Shown here piece after piece: positions 1 to 7,796 of a stretch of 38,429 bases of DNA. The position numbers and the translations under genes were made by a program. A model generated the notes under the pieces. It did no database searches. It was not told where the DNA came from and saw only the letters and a list, made by a program, of their open reading frames with translations. Source of the DNA: a virus; the IMG/VR virus record IMGVR_UViG_3300045921_000952, positions 1-38,429 of that record; one strand, 5' to 3'. The first letter of the stretch is position 1. The number at the start of each line of letters is the position of its first letter.

Positions 1-717
1 CGCGGCGCCCCCCGCGACTTGAAGCTGTGAAAGGTCATTTTGAAACAGCTCAACGCCGCGGGCGCTGCTGAAATAGTCTAACTCGTGGAGCTGGGCCTGA
101 AAGTCAGGCGAGTGAAAGTGAAGCGCCCCGTCTTTGAAAAAGAGCTTGAAATTGCCGCGGCCGCGGTCATTAACCGCGCGAGACAGAAGCCGCCGCAGGA
201 TAAAGGTAAAGTCAGGCTCGTAGCTTTGAATTAAGCTGTAGGTGCCGCGCGTGGGCTCAATGACCGTCTGGCTTAGCTGGTTGAACTCGGCAATCTCGCG
301 CACGATCTCCGAGATGGCGCCCTTGCGCGCCTGCACCCGGCTGGCGCGGTTAAACTTCGCAAAGTAATCTGCCGTGCGGATCCTGACGCGGTAGCCGTTG
401 TTAGGGCCAATAGCCCGCGGGATGGCCACAAACTCGGTGATGAAATGCTGCTGCCACGGCGACCACCAAAAGTTGCCTGGCACCCCAAGGCCAAAGCGCA
501 CGTTGACATCTGGGTTGCCGGTGGACATCACCGCGGTTAAAAAGTTGTCGACGGTAGTCGCGTCTGTCGTGTCTAAGATTGAGACGCTAAAACTGGGCTC
601 GTTAACCGACTCTTGGAACTCTGAGTAGACTAAAAAGCTTTCCTTAGCCCTAGCGCTAAACCCCACGTTAGGGCTAAGGATGATCTCAAAGCCCGCTCTT
701 GAACTCTCTGCGACCAT
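1..717 (-). CDS. Baseplate hub / late-control-D-like protein, C-terminus beyond the left edge
   Basis: The frame is open for 239 codons from ATG at 717 to the edge of the window, so the C-terminal part is missing. It starts MVAESSRAGFEI and contains LFFKDGALHFHSPDFQ, a segment typical of late-control-D / gp27 / VgrG-type hub proteins, followed by LFQNDLSQLQ. The family forms the ring at the centre of the baseplate beneath the tail tube. The gene begins three bases after the stop of the amidotransferase gene. TAGCTA lies four bases before the ATG, so it may have its own leaderless promoter as well as being read from upstream. Identity rests on these short motifs and the predominantly beta, aromatic-rich composition. 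A different hub or tail-spike subunit remains possible. Confidence 0.6.
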   Translation of the reverse strand, partial: MVAESSRAGFEIILSPNVGFSARAKESFLVYSEFQESVNEPSFSVSILDTTDATTVDNFLTAVMSTGNPDVNVRFGLGVPGNFWWSPWQQHFITEFVAIPRAIGPNNGYRVRIRTADYFAKFNRASRVQARKGAISEIVREIAEFNQLSQTVIEPTRGTYSLIQSYEPDFTFILRRLLSRAVNDRGRGNFKLFFKDGALHFHSPDFQAQLHELDYFSSARGVELFQNDLSQLQVAGGAA

Positions 718-720
718 GTA

Positions 721-1518
721 CTAGCTACTTGGCCGCCAGTGCTTGTGCTTGCGCTTGCGCTTGCGCCAAAGCAAGTCAGGGTCAATGTCGTCGTCAACGC
801 CGGCGCCGATGTCAGCAGCGTCAACGCCGACGTCAAGCTCAGGCGAGCACCAGAGCCGGCCGCGCGGCGCCAAAATTTCATTGGACCAGACGGGCTTAAG
901 CCCAGCGCTGCTTACCTGGTAAGCGGTGCCTTCTTTCAGCTCGTGGGTGACAAACGGAAAGTTAAACAGCCCGCTGGGGACGATGTTCAGCGTGGTCGCG
1001 ACGATGGTCAGCTGGTTTTTTTCGCCGTAGTAAAACGTGGCAGCTTCTAAGTTCTGCCAGTGCCGGTAGCAAAACAGCTGGCCGTACTGGAACCACAACA
1101 CGCCTGCCGAACCTTGCGCCTTGCAAAGTTGCTTGGCTTCAATTAGCGGGCCCAGGCACTGGCTGTCGACTACGGCGTCGGGTTTAAGTTCCAGGTAGTT
1201 GGAGATGATGCCGTTGTGGAAAAACACGATGTCTTTCCAGACAAACGGGTGGGCGTTCTCGTCAGTCTTCTGGCCGTGCGTGGCAAAGCGCGTGTGGCCG
1301 GCGCCCAACAAGCTTGTCGCAGCTTGCTCGAGCTTGGCGTAGTGTTTCTCAATAAAGACAAGCGGGTGCACCGCCTGCTTAAACATGTTCACCGTGTTAT
1401 GCCGCTGGTCCAAGTAGGCCAAACCTGCCGAGTGCGGCCCGTGCGGGGCCGCCTGCTTGAACATCTGGCGCACAAGCGGCGCGTTTACTTTTCCTGCCCA
1501 TCCAAAAATCGCGCACAT
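721..1518 (-). CDS. Class II (Ntn-type) glutamine amidotransferase
   Basis: This domain releases ammonia from glutamine and passes it to a partner enzyme. The start is set at the internal ATG because the next codon is the catalytic Cys (MCAIFGWAG), which must become the N-terminus after Met removal. A start 12 codons upstream would bury it. GHTRFATHG (residues 74-82) and HNGIISNY (101-108) match the glutamine-binding motifs of the GlmS/PurF family. At 265 residues there is no synthase domain, so a separate acceptor enzyme is implied. Known phage and bacterial clusters pair such domains with amidoligases, and two are encoded in this window. The C-terminus ends in a basic run (RKRKRKHKH) encoded by a hexanucleotide repeat. 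The gene follows a strong TTGTTTACAA promoter with only 5 bases between -10 and ATG. Confidence 0.85.
   Translation of the reverse strand: MCAIFGWAGKVNAPLVRQMFKQAAPHGPHSAGLAYLDQRHNTVNMFKQAVHPLVFIEKHYAKLEQAATSLLGAGHTRFATHGQKTDENAHPFVWKDIVFFHNGIISNYLELKPDAVVDSQCLGPLIEAKQLCKAQGSAGVLWFQYGQLFCYRHWQNLEAATFYYGEKNQLTIVATTLNIVPSGLFNFPFVTHELKEGTAYQVSSAGLKPVWSNEILAPRGRLWCSPELDVGVDAADIGAGVDDDIDPDLLWRKRKRKHKHWRPSS
741..764. repeat. Hexanucleotide tandem repeat (GCTTGY x4) in the amidotransferase 3' end
   Basis: Four consecutive units of GCTTGT/GCTTGC encode alternating Lys and Arg/His codons in the amidotransferase C-terminal tail. Such a tract can change length by slippage without shifting the frame. 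Confidence 0.8.
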
Positions 1519-1523
1519 GACAT

Positions 1524-1554
1524 AGCCTACCGGAAGTTCGAAATTTGTAAACAA
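1524..1554 (-). promoter_or_regulatory. Early-type promoter P1 for the amidotransferase
   Basis: On the minus strand TTGTTTACAA (1554-1545, containing the -35-like TTTACA) is followed by a 16-base spacer and the extended -10 GGTAGGCT. The TAGGCT hexamer ends exactly 5 bases before ATG 1518, so the transcript should be leaderless or nearly so. The same arrangement recurs at 8693-8723, 17655-17686, 19811-19842 and 32831-32862. Confidence 0.75.
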
Positions 1555-2010
1555 TTAAAAACCAAGTTGCCTGGCGCGCTCAAAAACTTCTGACAGCGCG
1601 GCCGTGCCAAGCCCTGGGCCGACGGGCAACCTGGCAACTTCCCAGTGCTGGCTTTTGGCCCACGCGTCTTTCAGCTTATCTTTTCGGCGCTGCCATGGCA
1701 AGCGGTGAAACTTGCGGCTGTCAACCTCAAGCAAGAGCCGCAGCTTCGGCACGGCAAAGTCGTAGATGAACTTTCCAAGCTGAAATTCGGCGACTACCTT
1801 GAACCCGCAGGTTGACAGCGCCTCGCGCACCTCGCGCTCTGGCGGCGTCTCAGGGTGGCGAAAACGCGCTTGGCGCGACACTGGCGGCGTTAACCGGCAG
1901 TTGTCGCAGACAAAGTACCGCGTGTTATACCGCGCGCGGCTTTTGACTAACTTTCCTAGTGTCGCAGGCTTGAAGGTCTTGCAGACAGCGCACCGGTAAA
2001 CTTTAGTCAT
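1555..2010 (-). CDS. Zinc-ribbon DUF559/Vsr-like endonuclease
   Basis: The N-terminus carries two CxxC pairs (Cys7/Cys10 and Cys35/Cys38), consistent with a zinc ribbon. It is followed by a compact PD-(D/E)xK-type nuclease domain of the DUF559/very-short-patch-repair class: TPPEREVREAL (Glu60), FIYDFAVP (Asp84) and LLLEVDSRKFH (Glu95, Asp97), then the Arg/Lys-rich helix RRKDKLKDAW and a terminal strand WEVARLPVG. Length (151 residues) is normal for the family with the added ribbon. Members nick or cut DNA; the substrate here is unknown and could be host DNA, mismatches or branched DNA. The gene overlies the P1 promoter of the amidotransferase at its 3' end, so readthrough from it would also reach that gene. 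Confidence 0.7.
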   Translation of the reverse strand: MTKVYRCAVCKTFKPATLGKLVKSRARYNTRYFVCDNCRLTPPVSRQARFRHPETPPEREVREALSTCGFKVVAEFQLGKFIYDFAVPKLRLLLEVDSRKFHRLPWQRRKDKLKDAWAKSQHWEVARLPVGPGLGTAALSEVFERARQLGF

Positions 2011-2019
2011 ACTTGGCGG

Positions 2020-2262
2020 TCACAGCTCGTCGACCCACTCGCAGCCGCGTTCCAGCGCCTCTAAGACCTCGTCAGTAAGCTCAAGGGCGTAAAGTTCAAC
2101 GCCGACATCGCCGCCTAGCAGCTCGAGCAGCGCGCTGACAGCCTCAGGCGACTGCAAGATTTTTTCGCAGTCTTTAGGCCCAAGCTGGAAGGTTAGCTGC
2201 TTGTCTTTAACACGGTCAGGTTGGTAGTCGTTTAACAGCTCTTGAACTTCAAGCGGGATCAT
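2020..2262 (-). CDS. Small acidic protein of unknown function
   Basis: An 80-residue protein, rich in Leu and acidic residues and predicted mostly helical (for example SALLELLGGDVGVELYALEL). No motif is recognised. It begins at 2262, only 16 bases from the divergent GTG start of the neck-like gene at 2279, and ends 9 bases before the nuclease gene, so it probably heads the same transcript. Its own -10 could be within AGTTTAACTACTAGCT immediately before the ATG. Confidence 0.6.
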   Translation of the reverse strand: MIPLEVQELLNDYQPDRVKDKQLTFQLGPKDCEKILQSPEAVSALLELLGGDVGVELYALELTDEVLEALERGCEWVDEL

Positions 2263-2268
2263 AGCTAG

Positions 2269-2274
2269 TAGTTA
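2269..2274 (+). promoter_or_regulatory. Late-type TAGTTA box before the neck gene
   Basis: TAGTTA lies 4 bases before the GTG start at 2279, within the 16-bp gap between divergent genes. It resembles the boxes at 12211, 14977, 35423 and 37658 and supports a leaderless late transcript starting the virion-gene block. Confidence 0.5.
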
Positions 2275-2278
2275 AACT

Positions 2279-2833
2279 GTGCGGTTTACAGAACGCAAAG
2301 AGTTTTTGACGGATCCTGCGCTTGTTACCAAGGCAAGCACAGTGACCGCATTAAAAATTTTTGCTAACTACGTGCGCGCGCACTCGGCCAAGCCACCGCC
2401 GAAGTTTTTTGAGCTCGACAGGTCGAACGCCGAGGTTGACCCGCTGTGGCACATCCCGACTGGGCCGCGCGCCAAGATTACGCGCGAGCTTGAAATTCCA
2501 GCCATCAACCGCTTTCAAAAGCCGAGCTGGAGCCTGACGCGCCTGGGCATTGTGCCGCAGCGCCGTGACGACTTTATCTTGGCCTACAATATCTTGCAGG
2601 AAGTTGACTACTTCCCTGAGCGCGGCGACCGCGTTTATTGGAATGGCTACCGCTACATCATCCTTGAGGTCGTGATTGACCCTGAGGCCTATTGGGGCCA
2701 GACGAACCAGTGGGTCGGGCTTCGCGTCGAGTGCGTGGTGCCGCCTGACGGCGACGCGCGGCCGTTGCCAAACCTGCAGACCCGCGCCCCAGTAGAGTTT
2801 TCTTCGAGCTATGTTCGCGGCGCAAATAAGTGA
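2279..2833 (+). CDS. Probable neck / head-tail connector protein
   Basis: A 184-residue protein starting with GTG (RFTERKEFLTDP). The central part reads ILQEVDYFPERGDRVYWNG, followed by YRYIILEVVIDPEAYWGQTN; this GDRVYWNGYRY...PEAYWGQT pattern is one I associate with myovirus neck or head-completion proteins. It opens a plus-strand block continuing through tail completion, sheath and tube, the usual position of neck genes. The 3' end overlaps the next gene by 23 bases, implying translational coupling. The structural role is well supported by context; the exact counterpart (gp13-like, gp14-like or another) is not. Confidence 0.5.
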   Translation: MRFTERKEFLTDPALVTKASTVTALKIFANYVRAHSAKPPPKFFELDRSNAEVDPLWHIPTGPRAKITRELEIPAINRFQKPSWSLTRLGIVPQRRDDFILAYNILQEVDYFPERGDRVYWNGYRYIILEVVIDPEAYWGQTNQWVGLRVECVVPPDGDARPLPNLQTRAPVEFSSSYVRGANK

Positions 2834-3179
2834 CCTGGTGTGGTCGCAGTTAAGCGCCGCGTACCGCCAGTTAGACGAGCCGACGGCCAAAAAGGTAGCC
2901 GCTGAACTGTCGCGCTGGCTGGTTGAGGAGGCGCGCAAAAAAGACCTTCCTGACCTGCAAGACCGCCTAACAGACATGCTGCAGCGGATTGAAAAACTGG
3001 CCAGGTCACTGGTATTTAAGCTAGATGGTACGTACGTTTACGTGTGGGCAAATGGCGACGCGCAGGCAACGTTGACCTTGCTTGACCGCGGGTCGGACTG
3101 GTTTGTTGGCCACCCGAATTTAAGCTTAAAACTAGCAAAAATAGTGTTTGATGAACATGAACATTACTCAACTCCTTGA
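2811..3179 (+). CDS. Unknown protein in the neck/tail block
   Basis: A 122-residue protein. Its first half is helical and charged (PTAAKKV-type segments, RWLVEEARKK, DLQDRLTDMLQRIEKL), probably a short coiled coil. The second half is beta-like (TYVYVWANGDAQATLTLLD). It overlaps the genes on both sides (23 and 29 bases) and so is translationally coupled within the late block. No family is recognised; a minor virion or assembly protein is inferred from position only. Confidence 0.6.
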   Translation: MFAAQISDLVWSQLSAAYRQLDEPTAKKVAAELSRWLVEEARKKDLPDLQDRLTDMLQRIEKLARSLVFKLDGTYVYVWANGDAQATLTLLDRGSDWFVGHPNLSLKLAKIVFDEHEHYSTP

Positions 3180-3429
3180 CGAGGTAGACCTGAAAAATCC
3201 TGAGTCCATCCAGCTGGCGGCAAAAAAGTTGCTGGAGTCAGCGATTAAGTTCAACGTTGGCGACAAGGTGACCTTGATTGACGAGCGCGGGGCGCACGGC
3301 TGCCCTTACGTGGGCGCCGTGGGCACGATTAAAGGCCAGTCAAACAAGGGGTCTGGCTGGTATAACGTGGAGTTTGCCGACGGGTCGGTGCACCCCATCC
3401 AGGCCGACTTGCTTGTTCCCATCAAGTAG
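3151..3429 (+). CDS. Small KOW/SH3-like protein
   Basis: A 92-residue protein starting at ATG 3151 (MNMNITQLLDEVD; a second ATG at 3157 is also possible). The C-terminal half, NVGDKVTLIDERG followed by GAVGTIKGQSNKGSGWYNV and FADGSVHPIQADLL, looks like a KOW/SH3-type small beta barrel that could bind nucleic acid or protein. It overlaps the preceding gene by 29 bases and its TAG stop is 3 bases before the next start. Function in the virion or in assembly is unknown. Confidence 0.65.
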   Translation: MNMNITQLLDEVDLKNPESIQLAAKKLLESAIKFNVGDKVTLIDERGAHGCPYVGAVGTIKGQSNKGSGWYNVEFADGSVHPIQADLLVPIK

Positions 3430-3432
3430 TCA

Positions 3433-4314
3433 ATGCCCAACTTGGTTACTGCGGAGGCTGTTGTCAACCCAACGCGCGACGGCGACGCGATGCGTTGGCA
3501 CGAGCTCGCGCTTCAACGCTGGTGCTACCAGCGTTTTTTTGTTGCCGACGGCTACCCGGTGCCGGTCTTATTTTCAGCCCCCATGGACGCGTACGCGCAG
3601 TTTAAAAACCTGTGGGGGGCTGACAACAACCCGTTTCGGTACTTGCTGGACTTAAAAGACAGCAACGGCACGCCAATTTACGCCCCGTACCCTGAGCCGC
3701 CAAAGTACCCGCTTATCTCCATCCACCGGCGCGGCTGGTCATACCGCCCAAGCCAAAATTACTCCTACCGGCGCTGGCGCCGCATCGCCTGGCCCACGGT
3801 GTCAGACACCGTTTACAAGCAAGACCTGGGGGCCGTGGTCACGTCAAGGATGCCAGCGGCGTGGAACTTCAGGTTTCAAGTTGACCACTTTTGCCTCCGG
3901 CCAGACACGCAGTCGGCGTTTATCACAAAGGTCATGGAGGCCTTTTGGCAAGCTGGCGGCGTGCCGCAAACTTGGATTGCCGTAAAGTACCCAGGGCACC
4001 TTGGGATGTTAAATGTGCGCATGTACCTTGACGGCGAGCTGGAGTCCGTCACGCCGGCTGAACCCCAGCGCGACACCATGGTCGAGTACCGCGCCTCATT
4101 CAACGTGACCATTGAGGGTTACGTGCCTGACTTGAACTACAAGATCTGCCCCGCGGTTTGGTCGATCGTGTTAAACAGCCGCGCGCCAGGCAGCCCAGAG
4201 CAGCTTGACCAGCTGTTTAGCACGGACTTGCGCTACTTGAACGCGAAGGGCAACCCGGTGTTAGACCGGCGCGACAACGTGCCGCCGTCGCTAGACCCGG
4301 CGCCAGGGGACTAG
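3433..4314 (+). CDS. Probable tail-completion / sheath-stabilising (gp15-like) protein
   Basis: A 293-residue protein immediately upstream of the sheath gene. The middle contains paired strands typical of tail terminator folds (YPLISIHRRGWSYRP, WNFRFQVDHFCLRPDTQS, TMVEYRASFNVTIEGYVPD). In T4-type phages gp15 caps the tail after assembly and holds sheath and tube, and its gene lies between neck and sheath genes, as here. No short diagnostic motif proves it. The C-terminus is Pro/Asp-rich and probably disordered (PPSLDPAPGD). Confidence 0.5.
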   Translation: MPNLVTAEAVVNPTRDGDAMRWHELALQRWCYQRFFVADGYPVPVLFSAPMDAYAQFKNLWGADNNPFRYLLDLKDSNGTPIYAPYPEPPKYPLISIHRRGWSYRPSQNYSYRRWRRIAWPTVSDTVYKQDLGAVVTSRMPAAWNFRFQVDHFCLRPDTQSAFITKVMEAFWQAGGVPQTWIAVKYPGHLGMLNVRMYLDGELESVTPAEPQRDTMVEYRASFNVTIEGYVPDLNYKICPAVWSIVLNSRAPGSPEQLDQLFSTDLRYLNAKGNPVLDRRDNVPPSLDPAPGD

Positions 4315-4330
4315 TTACTTTGGCAAACTG

Positions 4331-4336
4331 TAATTA
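4331..4336 (+). promoter_or_regulatory. Late-type TAATTA box before the sheath gene
   Basis: CTGTAATTA ends 4 bases before ATG 4341 in a 26-bp intergenic gap. It is a one-base variant of the TGTAGTTA boxes before other plus-strand genes. No Shine-Dalgarno sequence is present. Confidence 0.45.
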
Positions 4337-4340
4337 GGTT

Positions 4341-6539
4341 ATGGCTATTACTGAGCAGACATTTCCAGGCGTTTACGCGAAAGTTGTCGACAACAGCTTC
4401 TTGACCCAGACGTCAAGCCGGTTTCACGCGGGGATCATCGGGGTGGCTGAAAAGGGGCCGTTTGACACCCCCGTCCTGGTGCGCACCTTGAAAGATTTTC
4501 GGCGCGTGTTTGGCCGGTCGCTTGACAACCGCTACATGGCCAACGCCGTGGCCATGCTGGCTAACTTGAGCGACGGCACGGTGTGCGTGCGCGTGGGCCG
4601 GCGCTACGAGCCGGCCGTGACTGACGGGTCAGGCTATAAGGGTGACAACAAGATCGTCACGCAAAACAGCGCGTACGTGGATCAAAACAGCTTCTTGCGC
4701 ATTCGCAGCCCTGGCAAGCGCACGACCGTGGGCGTGAAAGTGCAAAGCAAGAGTGGTAATGAGCTCACGCTTGATAAGCCGCTCGAGGATGACTACAGCG
4801 GGGCGCACATTGACACGTGCCCCATTGGCGGCGATGACGAAACTAACGCGGCCAACGAGGCAGAGTCGTTCCTGTACACGTACCAGTACGGCGAAGCTGT
4901 CAAGGTAACTGGAAACACCGCTGTTGACATTAAGGTTGTGGGTGAGAAAAATAAGTTTGAATTTTTTTACTACACCCCTGACCAGAATGCTAATGGTGAA
5001 GAAATTGTTGTGGGCGACCTGCTTAAACTTGAGCAAGAGGGGCGTTACACGACGCGCGAGGTGTTAGTCAAGGACGTCAAAGGCCCGGTTAAGAAGACCA
5101 TTGACGGGACAGATTACAACGAGTTTAAAGTGCTGCTGCACACGGCAAACGACGCGGAGCTTGGGTACCAAGCGCTGCCGCTGCAAGACAGTTACGATGA
5201 CGCCAAGGCGTACAAGGTGGTCAAAAACCCACAAAATGCGCCAGAAACGAGCCTTTGCGCGCATTTATTGGCGGCGTCAGCCGGCACTTGGGCGAACTCG
5301 GACGGCGCCCGCACTGGGTTAATTGTCAAGGTGGCGCCTGGCTCCAAGCCGGACACCAAAAAGTTGCTGGTGTATGAAAACTCAGCCCTCGTCGAGACCA
5401 TCGACAACTTGAGCGTTGACGCTAACAGCCCTGACTACTACGTGACACGCATCCAGGGCCGCTCAAGCTACATCACCATCTTTCCAGGGTTCACAATTAA
5501 CGCGCACCCGGCGAACACGGTAGACCCGTGGAACTTGAGCGCGGCGAAAAAGATTAACGTCGCTGCCTTTGAGAAAGGCGCCAACGGGCTGACGCCGAGT
5601 GCGCAAGATTTTGTGGGCACGGTCAAGCCTGAAGATGACAGCCAGACAGGCTTGAAAGTCTTTGATGACGAAAACTTAACGGTGGACGTCATCGTGGCGC
5701 CTGACATCTCGACGTTGTTCTCCACCGACTACATGACTATCGCCCAGGAGATGGACCGGATTTGCCGCAAGATCTTCGCGGTAGGGCTGCTTGACGTGCC
5801 GCGCGGCTTAAACGCCAGGGAAGCTATCGACTGGCACAACGGCGAGAAGATGTACGCGTGGGGGTCAGGCAACCAGCGCTACTCGGTCAAGCTTGACACG
5901 CGCAACCTGGCGCTGTGGTGGAACTGGCTGCTTATCGCTGACCCATTTACGGGGGAGAAAAAGTTTGTGCCGCCGACGCTCGGCGTCTTGCGGTGCTTGG
6001 CGGAGACCTTTGACCACTACAAGCCGTGGTACGCGGCCGCGGGCGAGCTGCGCGGCGTCATCCCTGAGGCGTTAGCGGTGGAGTACGCCAAGGTGGCCCC
6101 TGAGACCCGCATGGCCATGTATGGCAACGGCAACAGCGTCAACCCCATCTTGGTGATCCGCAACCGCATCATGAACTTTGGCGAGCGCACCTTGCAGCGC
6201 GCCGAGAGCAAGTTGACCGCCTTCCACAACGTAGTGCTGACCAACTACATCTTGCGCAACTTGTCGGAGATTGGCAGGCGGTTTGTGTTTGACCCGAATG
6301 ACCAGGAGCTGCTAGACCAGTTGAAGCTGGCCATCCGCAGCTTTATGGACTCGGTGAAAAACGACCGCGGCGTGGAAGAGTACTTGCTGGTCTTAGACGA
6401 GACGAACAACACGGCTGAGACCAGAAACCGGCGCGAGGTGATCGTCGACCTGTCGTACATCCCGACTGACGCGGTAGAGCGTATTTACATTAACGCGACG
6501 GTGCGCGAGAGCGGCGCCGAGCTGAACTCAATTCGCTAA
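4341..6539 (+). CDS. Contractile tail sheath protein
   Basis: A 732-residue protein with the ends expected of a sheath subunit: an N-terminal strand after a Pro-Gly turn (FPGVYAKVVDNSFLT) and a C-terminal domain with DHYKPWYAAAGELRG, PILVIRNRIMNFGERTLQ, then LTNYILRNLSEIGRRFVFDP and AVERIYINATVRESGAE. These match the conserved gp18-type core that wraps the tube and contracts. Residues about 100-450 form a variable surface insertion, making the protein slightly larger than T4 gp18 (659 residues). It is followed after 8 bases by the tube gene, the standard order. It starts with a leaderless-type box and no Shine-Dalgarno sequence. Confidence 0.93.
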   Translation: MAITEQTFPGVYAKVVDNSFLTQTSSRFHAGIIGVAEKGPFDTPVLVRTLKDFRRVFGRSLDNRYMANAVAMLANLSDGTVCVRVGRRYEPAVTDGSGYKGDNKIVTQNSAYVDQNSFLRIRSPGKRTTVGVKVQSKSGNELTLDKPLEDDYSGAHIDTCPIGGDDETNAANEAESFLYTYQYGEAVKVTGNTAVDIKVVGEKNKFEFFYYTPDQNANGEEIVVGDLLKLEQEGRYTTREVLVKDVKGPVKKTIDGTDYNEFKVLLHTANDAELGYQALPLQDSYDDAKAYKVVKNPQNAPETSLCAHLLAASAGTWANSDGARTGLIVKVAPGSKPDTKKLLVYENSALVETIDNLSVDANSPDYYVTRIQGRSSYITIFPGFTINAHPANTVDPWNLSAAKKINVAAFEKGANGLTPSAQDFVGTVKPEDDSQTGLKVFDDENLTVDVIVAPDISTLFSTDYMTIAQEMDRICRKIFAVGLLDVPRGLNAREAIDWHNGEKMYAWGSGNQRYSVKLDTRNLALWWNWLLIADPFTGEKKFVPPTLGVLRCLAETFDHYKPWYAAAGELRGVIPEALAVEYAKVAPETRMAMYGNGNSVNPILVIRNRIMNFGERTLQRAESKLTAFHNVVLTNYILRNLSEIGRRFVFDPNDQELLDQLKLAIRSFMDSVKNDRGVEEYLLVLDETNNTAETRNRREVIVDLSYIPTDAVERIYINATVRESGAELNSIR

Positions 6540-6547
6540 GGCGACTT

Positions 6548-7159
6548 ATGGCAAAAATGCAGTACAAGAACCTGTGGGGCTCGCAAAATTCGGGCTTTGA
6601 CCAGCAGCGCGCTGACCTGTTCAAGGTGCAGATTCACCTGCCGAGCATCTTAGGCGGCGTTACCAATTGGAGCAACGACGTTGAGTTTGCGGTCACGCGC
6701 TTTCCGTTCCCTGAGCGCAAGCGCGAGGTGATTGGGATCAAGTACCTTAACTTGACGAACTACGTGCTTGGACCTGACACGCCTGTCGGCCCGATTGAGA
6801 TCCCGGTGCGGTACGCGTTTAACCAAGCTACGGCGCAGTTGCTGGAAAAGTGGCACCAGCTGACGTCAAACCCGCACACCGGCGGCGTGGCGCAGACCAC
6901 GTTGGTGAAGGCCCAAGGCGAGTTTTGGTGGCTGGTGCCGAACATGGCGGACCAGGAGCGCATCCCGCAAGCTGAGACGGGCACCGCGATGCGCCCTGGC
7001 CTGGTCTACAAGCTTGAAGGTTGCCTGATCACGGGGCTGAAGCCGAGCAACGCGGACATGTCAGCCACTGGCGACAGCGCGCTGGTCATGCTTGACTTCA
7101 CCTTGAACGTTGACCGCTACTACCCGTTAAACGTTAACGCGATGGTCATCAAGCCTTAA
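6548..7159 (+). CDS. Tail tube protein (gp19-like)
   Basis: A 203-residue protein directly after the sheath gene. It has the size and beta-rich pattern of T4-type tube subunits, including RADLFKVQIHLPSILGG, EFAVTRFPFPERKREVI, IEIPVRYAFNQATAQLLEKW and a C-terminal strand MLDFTLNVDRYYPLN. Hexamers stack to make the inner tube through which DNA passes. Synteny with the sheath makes this call secure. The start is 8 bases after the sheath stop with no clear ribosome-binding site. Confidence 0.88.
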   Translation: MAKMQYKNLWGSQNSGFDQQRADLFKVQIHLPSILGGVTNWSNDVEFAVTRFPFPERKREVIGIKYLNLTNYVLGPDTPVGPIEIPVRYAFNQATAQLLEKWHQLTSNPHTGGVAQTTLVKAQGEFWWLVPNMADQERIPQAETGTAMRPGLVYKLEGCLITGLKPSNADMSATGDSALVMLDFTLNVDRYYPLNVNAMVIKP

Positions 7160-7162
7160 GTT

Positions 7163-7333
7163 ATGACTGCCTGGCTTGAGCGTGTCATCGTGAAGTTGGC
7201 TGAAGCCATCGCGGTGCGCTTGTTCCAGTTTGTGGCCAACCGCAAGCACGAGCTGCAAGACGTCACCACCCCTGGCGACATCAAAAAGCAGTGGCATGAC
7301 TACATTGAGAAAAAGCTTAAGGAAAAACAGTAA
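7163..7333 (+). CDS. Small charged protein, 56 residues
   Basis: The frame runs from ATG 7163, three bases after the tube stop, to TAA at 7331. It encodes MTAWLERVIVKLAEAIAVRL, continues through FANR-type charged residues and ends in a Lys-rich helix (IEKKLKEKQ). The N-terminus forms an amphipathic helix without a true membrane span. The tight spacing supports a real gene. Its 3' end overlaps the lipoprotein start by 38 bases in another frame, an arrangement reminiscent of overlapping spanin pairs, but the missing membrane anchor argues against an i-spanin. Function unknown. Confidence 0.55.
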   Translation: MTAWLERVIVKLAEAIAVRLFQFVANRKHELQDVTTPGDIKKQWHDYIEKKLKEKQ

Positions 7334-7538
7334 GCTCGTCTTAGCCGCGCTGCTCGCGTGCGCCGCCGGCTGCGCGACGCGCACCGTGGTCATTGACAGC
7401 CAAAACGACGTCGTGCGGCTGGGCAAAGGGGTGCGCGGGCCGGTTTACGTGTGGCAAAACGGGCAGTGGGTGTTGGTGGGTAAAACCACCCTGCCTGAAG
7501 GCTGGTACGCGGGACCTGGCCCGGCAGCCAAAAAGTGA
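7296..7538 (+). CDS. Small lipoprotein, possible lysis-associated (o-spanin-like)
   Basis: The start is placed at ATG 7296 (MTTLRKSLRKNSK), giving 80 residues: a basic n-region, a hydrophobic stretch LVLAALLACAAG and a Cys followed by ATRTVV. This is a lipoprotein-type signal with a slightly unusual -3 position (Ala). The mature part has VVRLGKGVRGPVYVWQNGQW and LPEGWYAGPGP, a pattern found in small phage lipoproteins near holins. It lies out of frame within the preceding small gene for 38 bases. The stop abuts the stop of the convergent holin gene with no spacer. A role in outer-membrane disruption is inferred and would imply a Gram-negative-type envelope. Confidence 0.6.
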   Translation: MTTLRKSLRKNSKLVLAALLACAAGCATRTVVIDSQNDVVRLGKGVRGPVYVWQNGQWVLVGKTTLPEGWYAGPGPAAKK

Positions 7539-7742
7539 CTAAGCTTTCGTGGCAGTATTTTCTGGTGCGGCAGCCTGCTGGGCTTTGCGCTTCTGCAAGA
7601 TGGACCACACCACGCCGATGGCCGCGATGACCCCGCCCACGATCGCCTGCCAATCTCCTTCAGTGACATTGCCGGTAGCGATTAACCCACCCCCGATGGC
7701 AGTTAAGATGTGGCGCACTACGCCGAGCACTGTTTCTTTCAT
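7539..7742 (-). CDS. Holin (Pam3-gp28-like)
   Basis: A 67-residue membrane protein with two hydrophobic segments separated by a short turn: VVRHILTAIGGGLIATG (about 8-24) and QAIVGGVIAAIGVVWSIL (about 32-49), then a charged tail KRKAQQ. This hairpin and the Gly-rich first helix match the Pam3-gp28-type holin family, which makes membrane lesions that release or activate endolysin. It is convergent with the lipoprotein gene (stops adjacent) and 54 bp downstream of amidoligase 1, so it may be transcribed from that gene's promoter. Confidence 0.7.
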   Translation of the reverse strand: MKETVLGVVRHILTAIGGGLIATGNVTEGDWQAIVGGVIAAIGVVWSILQKRKAQQAAAPENTATKA

Positions 7743-7796
7743 ACCTTTAGAAGAACACGTTTAAGCGCCCGCAAGTCTGTCGCGCACTGTCACAAT

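Noticed and set aside
2351-2977. 208-codon minus-strand ORF
   Set aside because: It is antisense to the neck-like gene and the next gene; composition is typical of a shadow frame in GC-rich codons.
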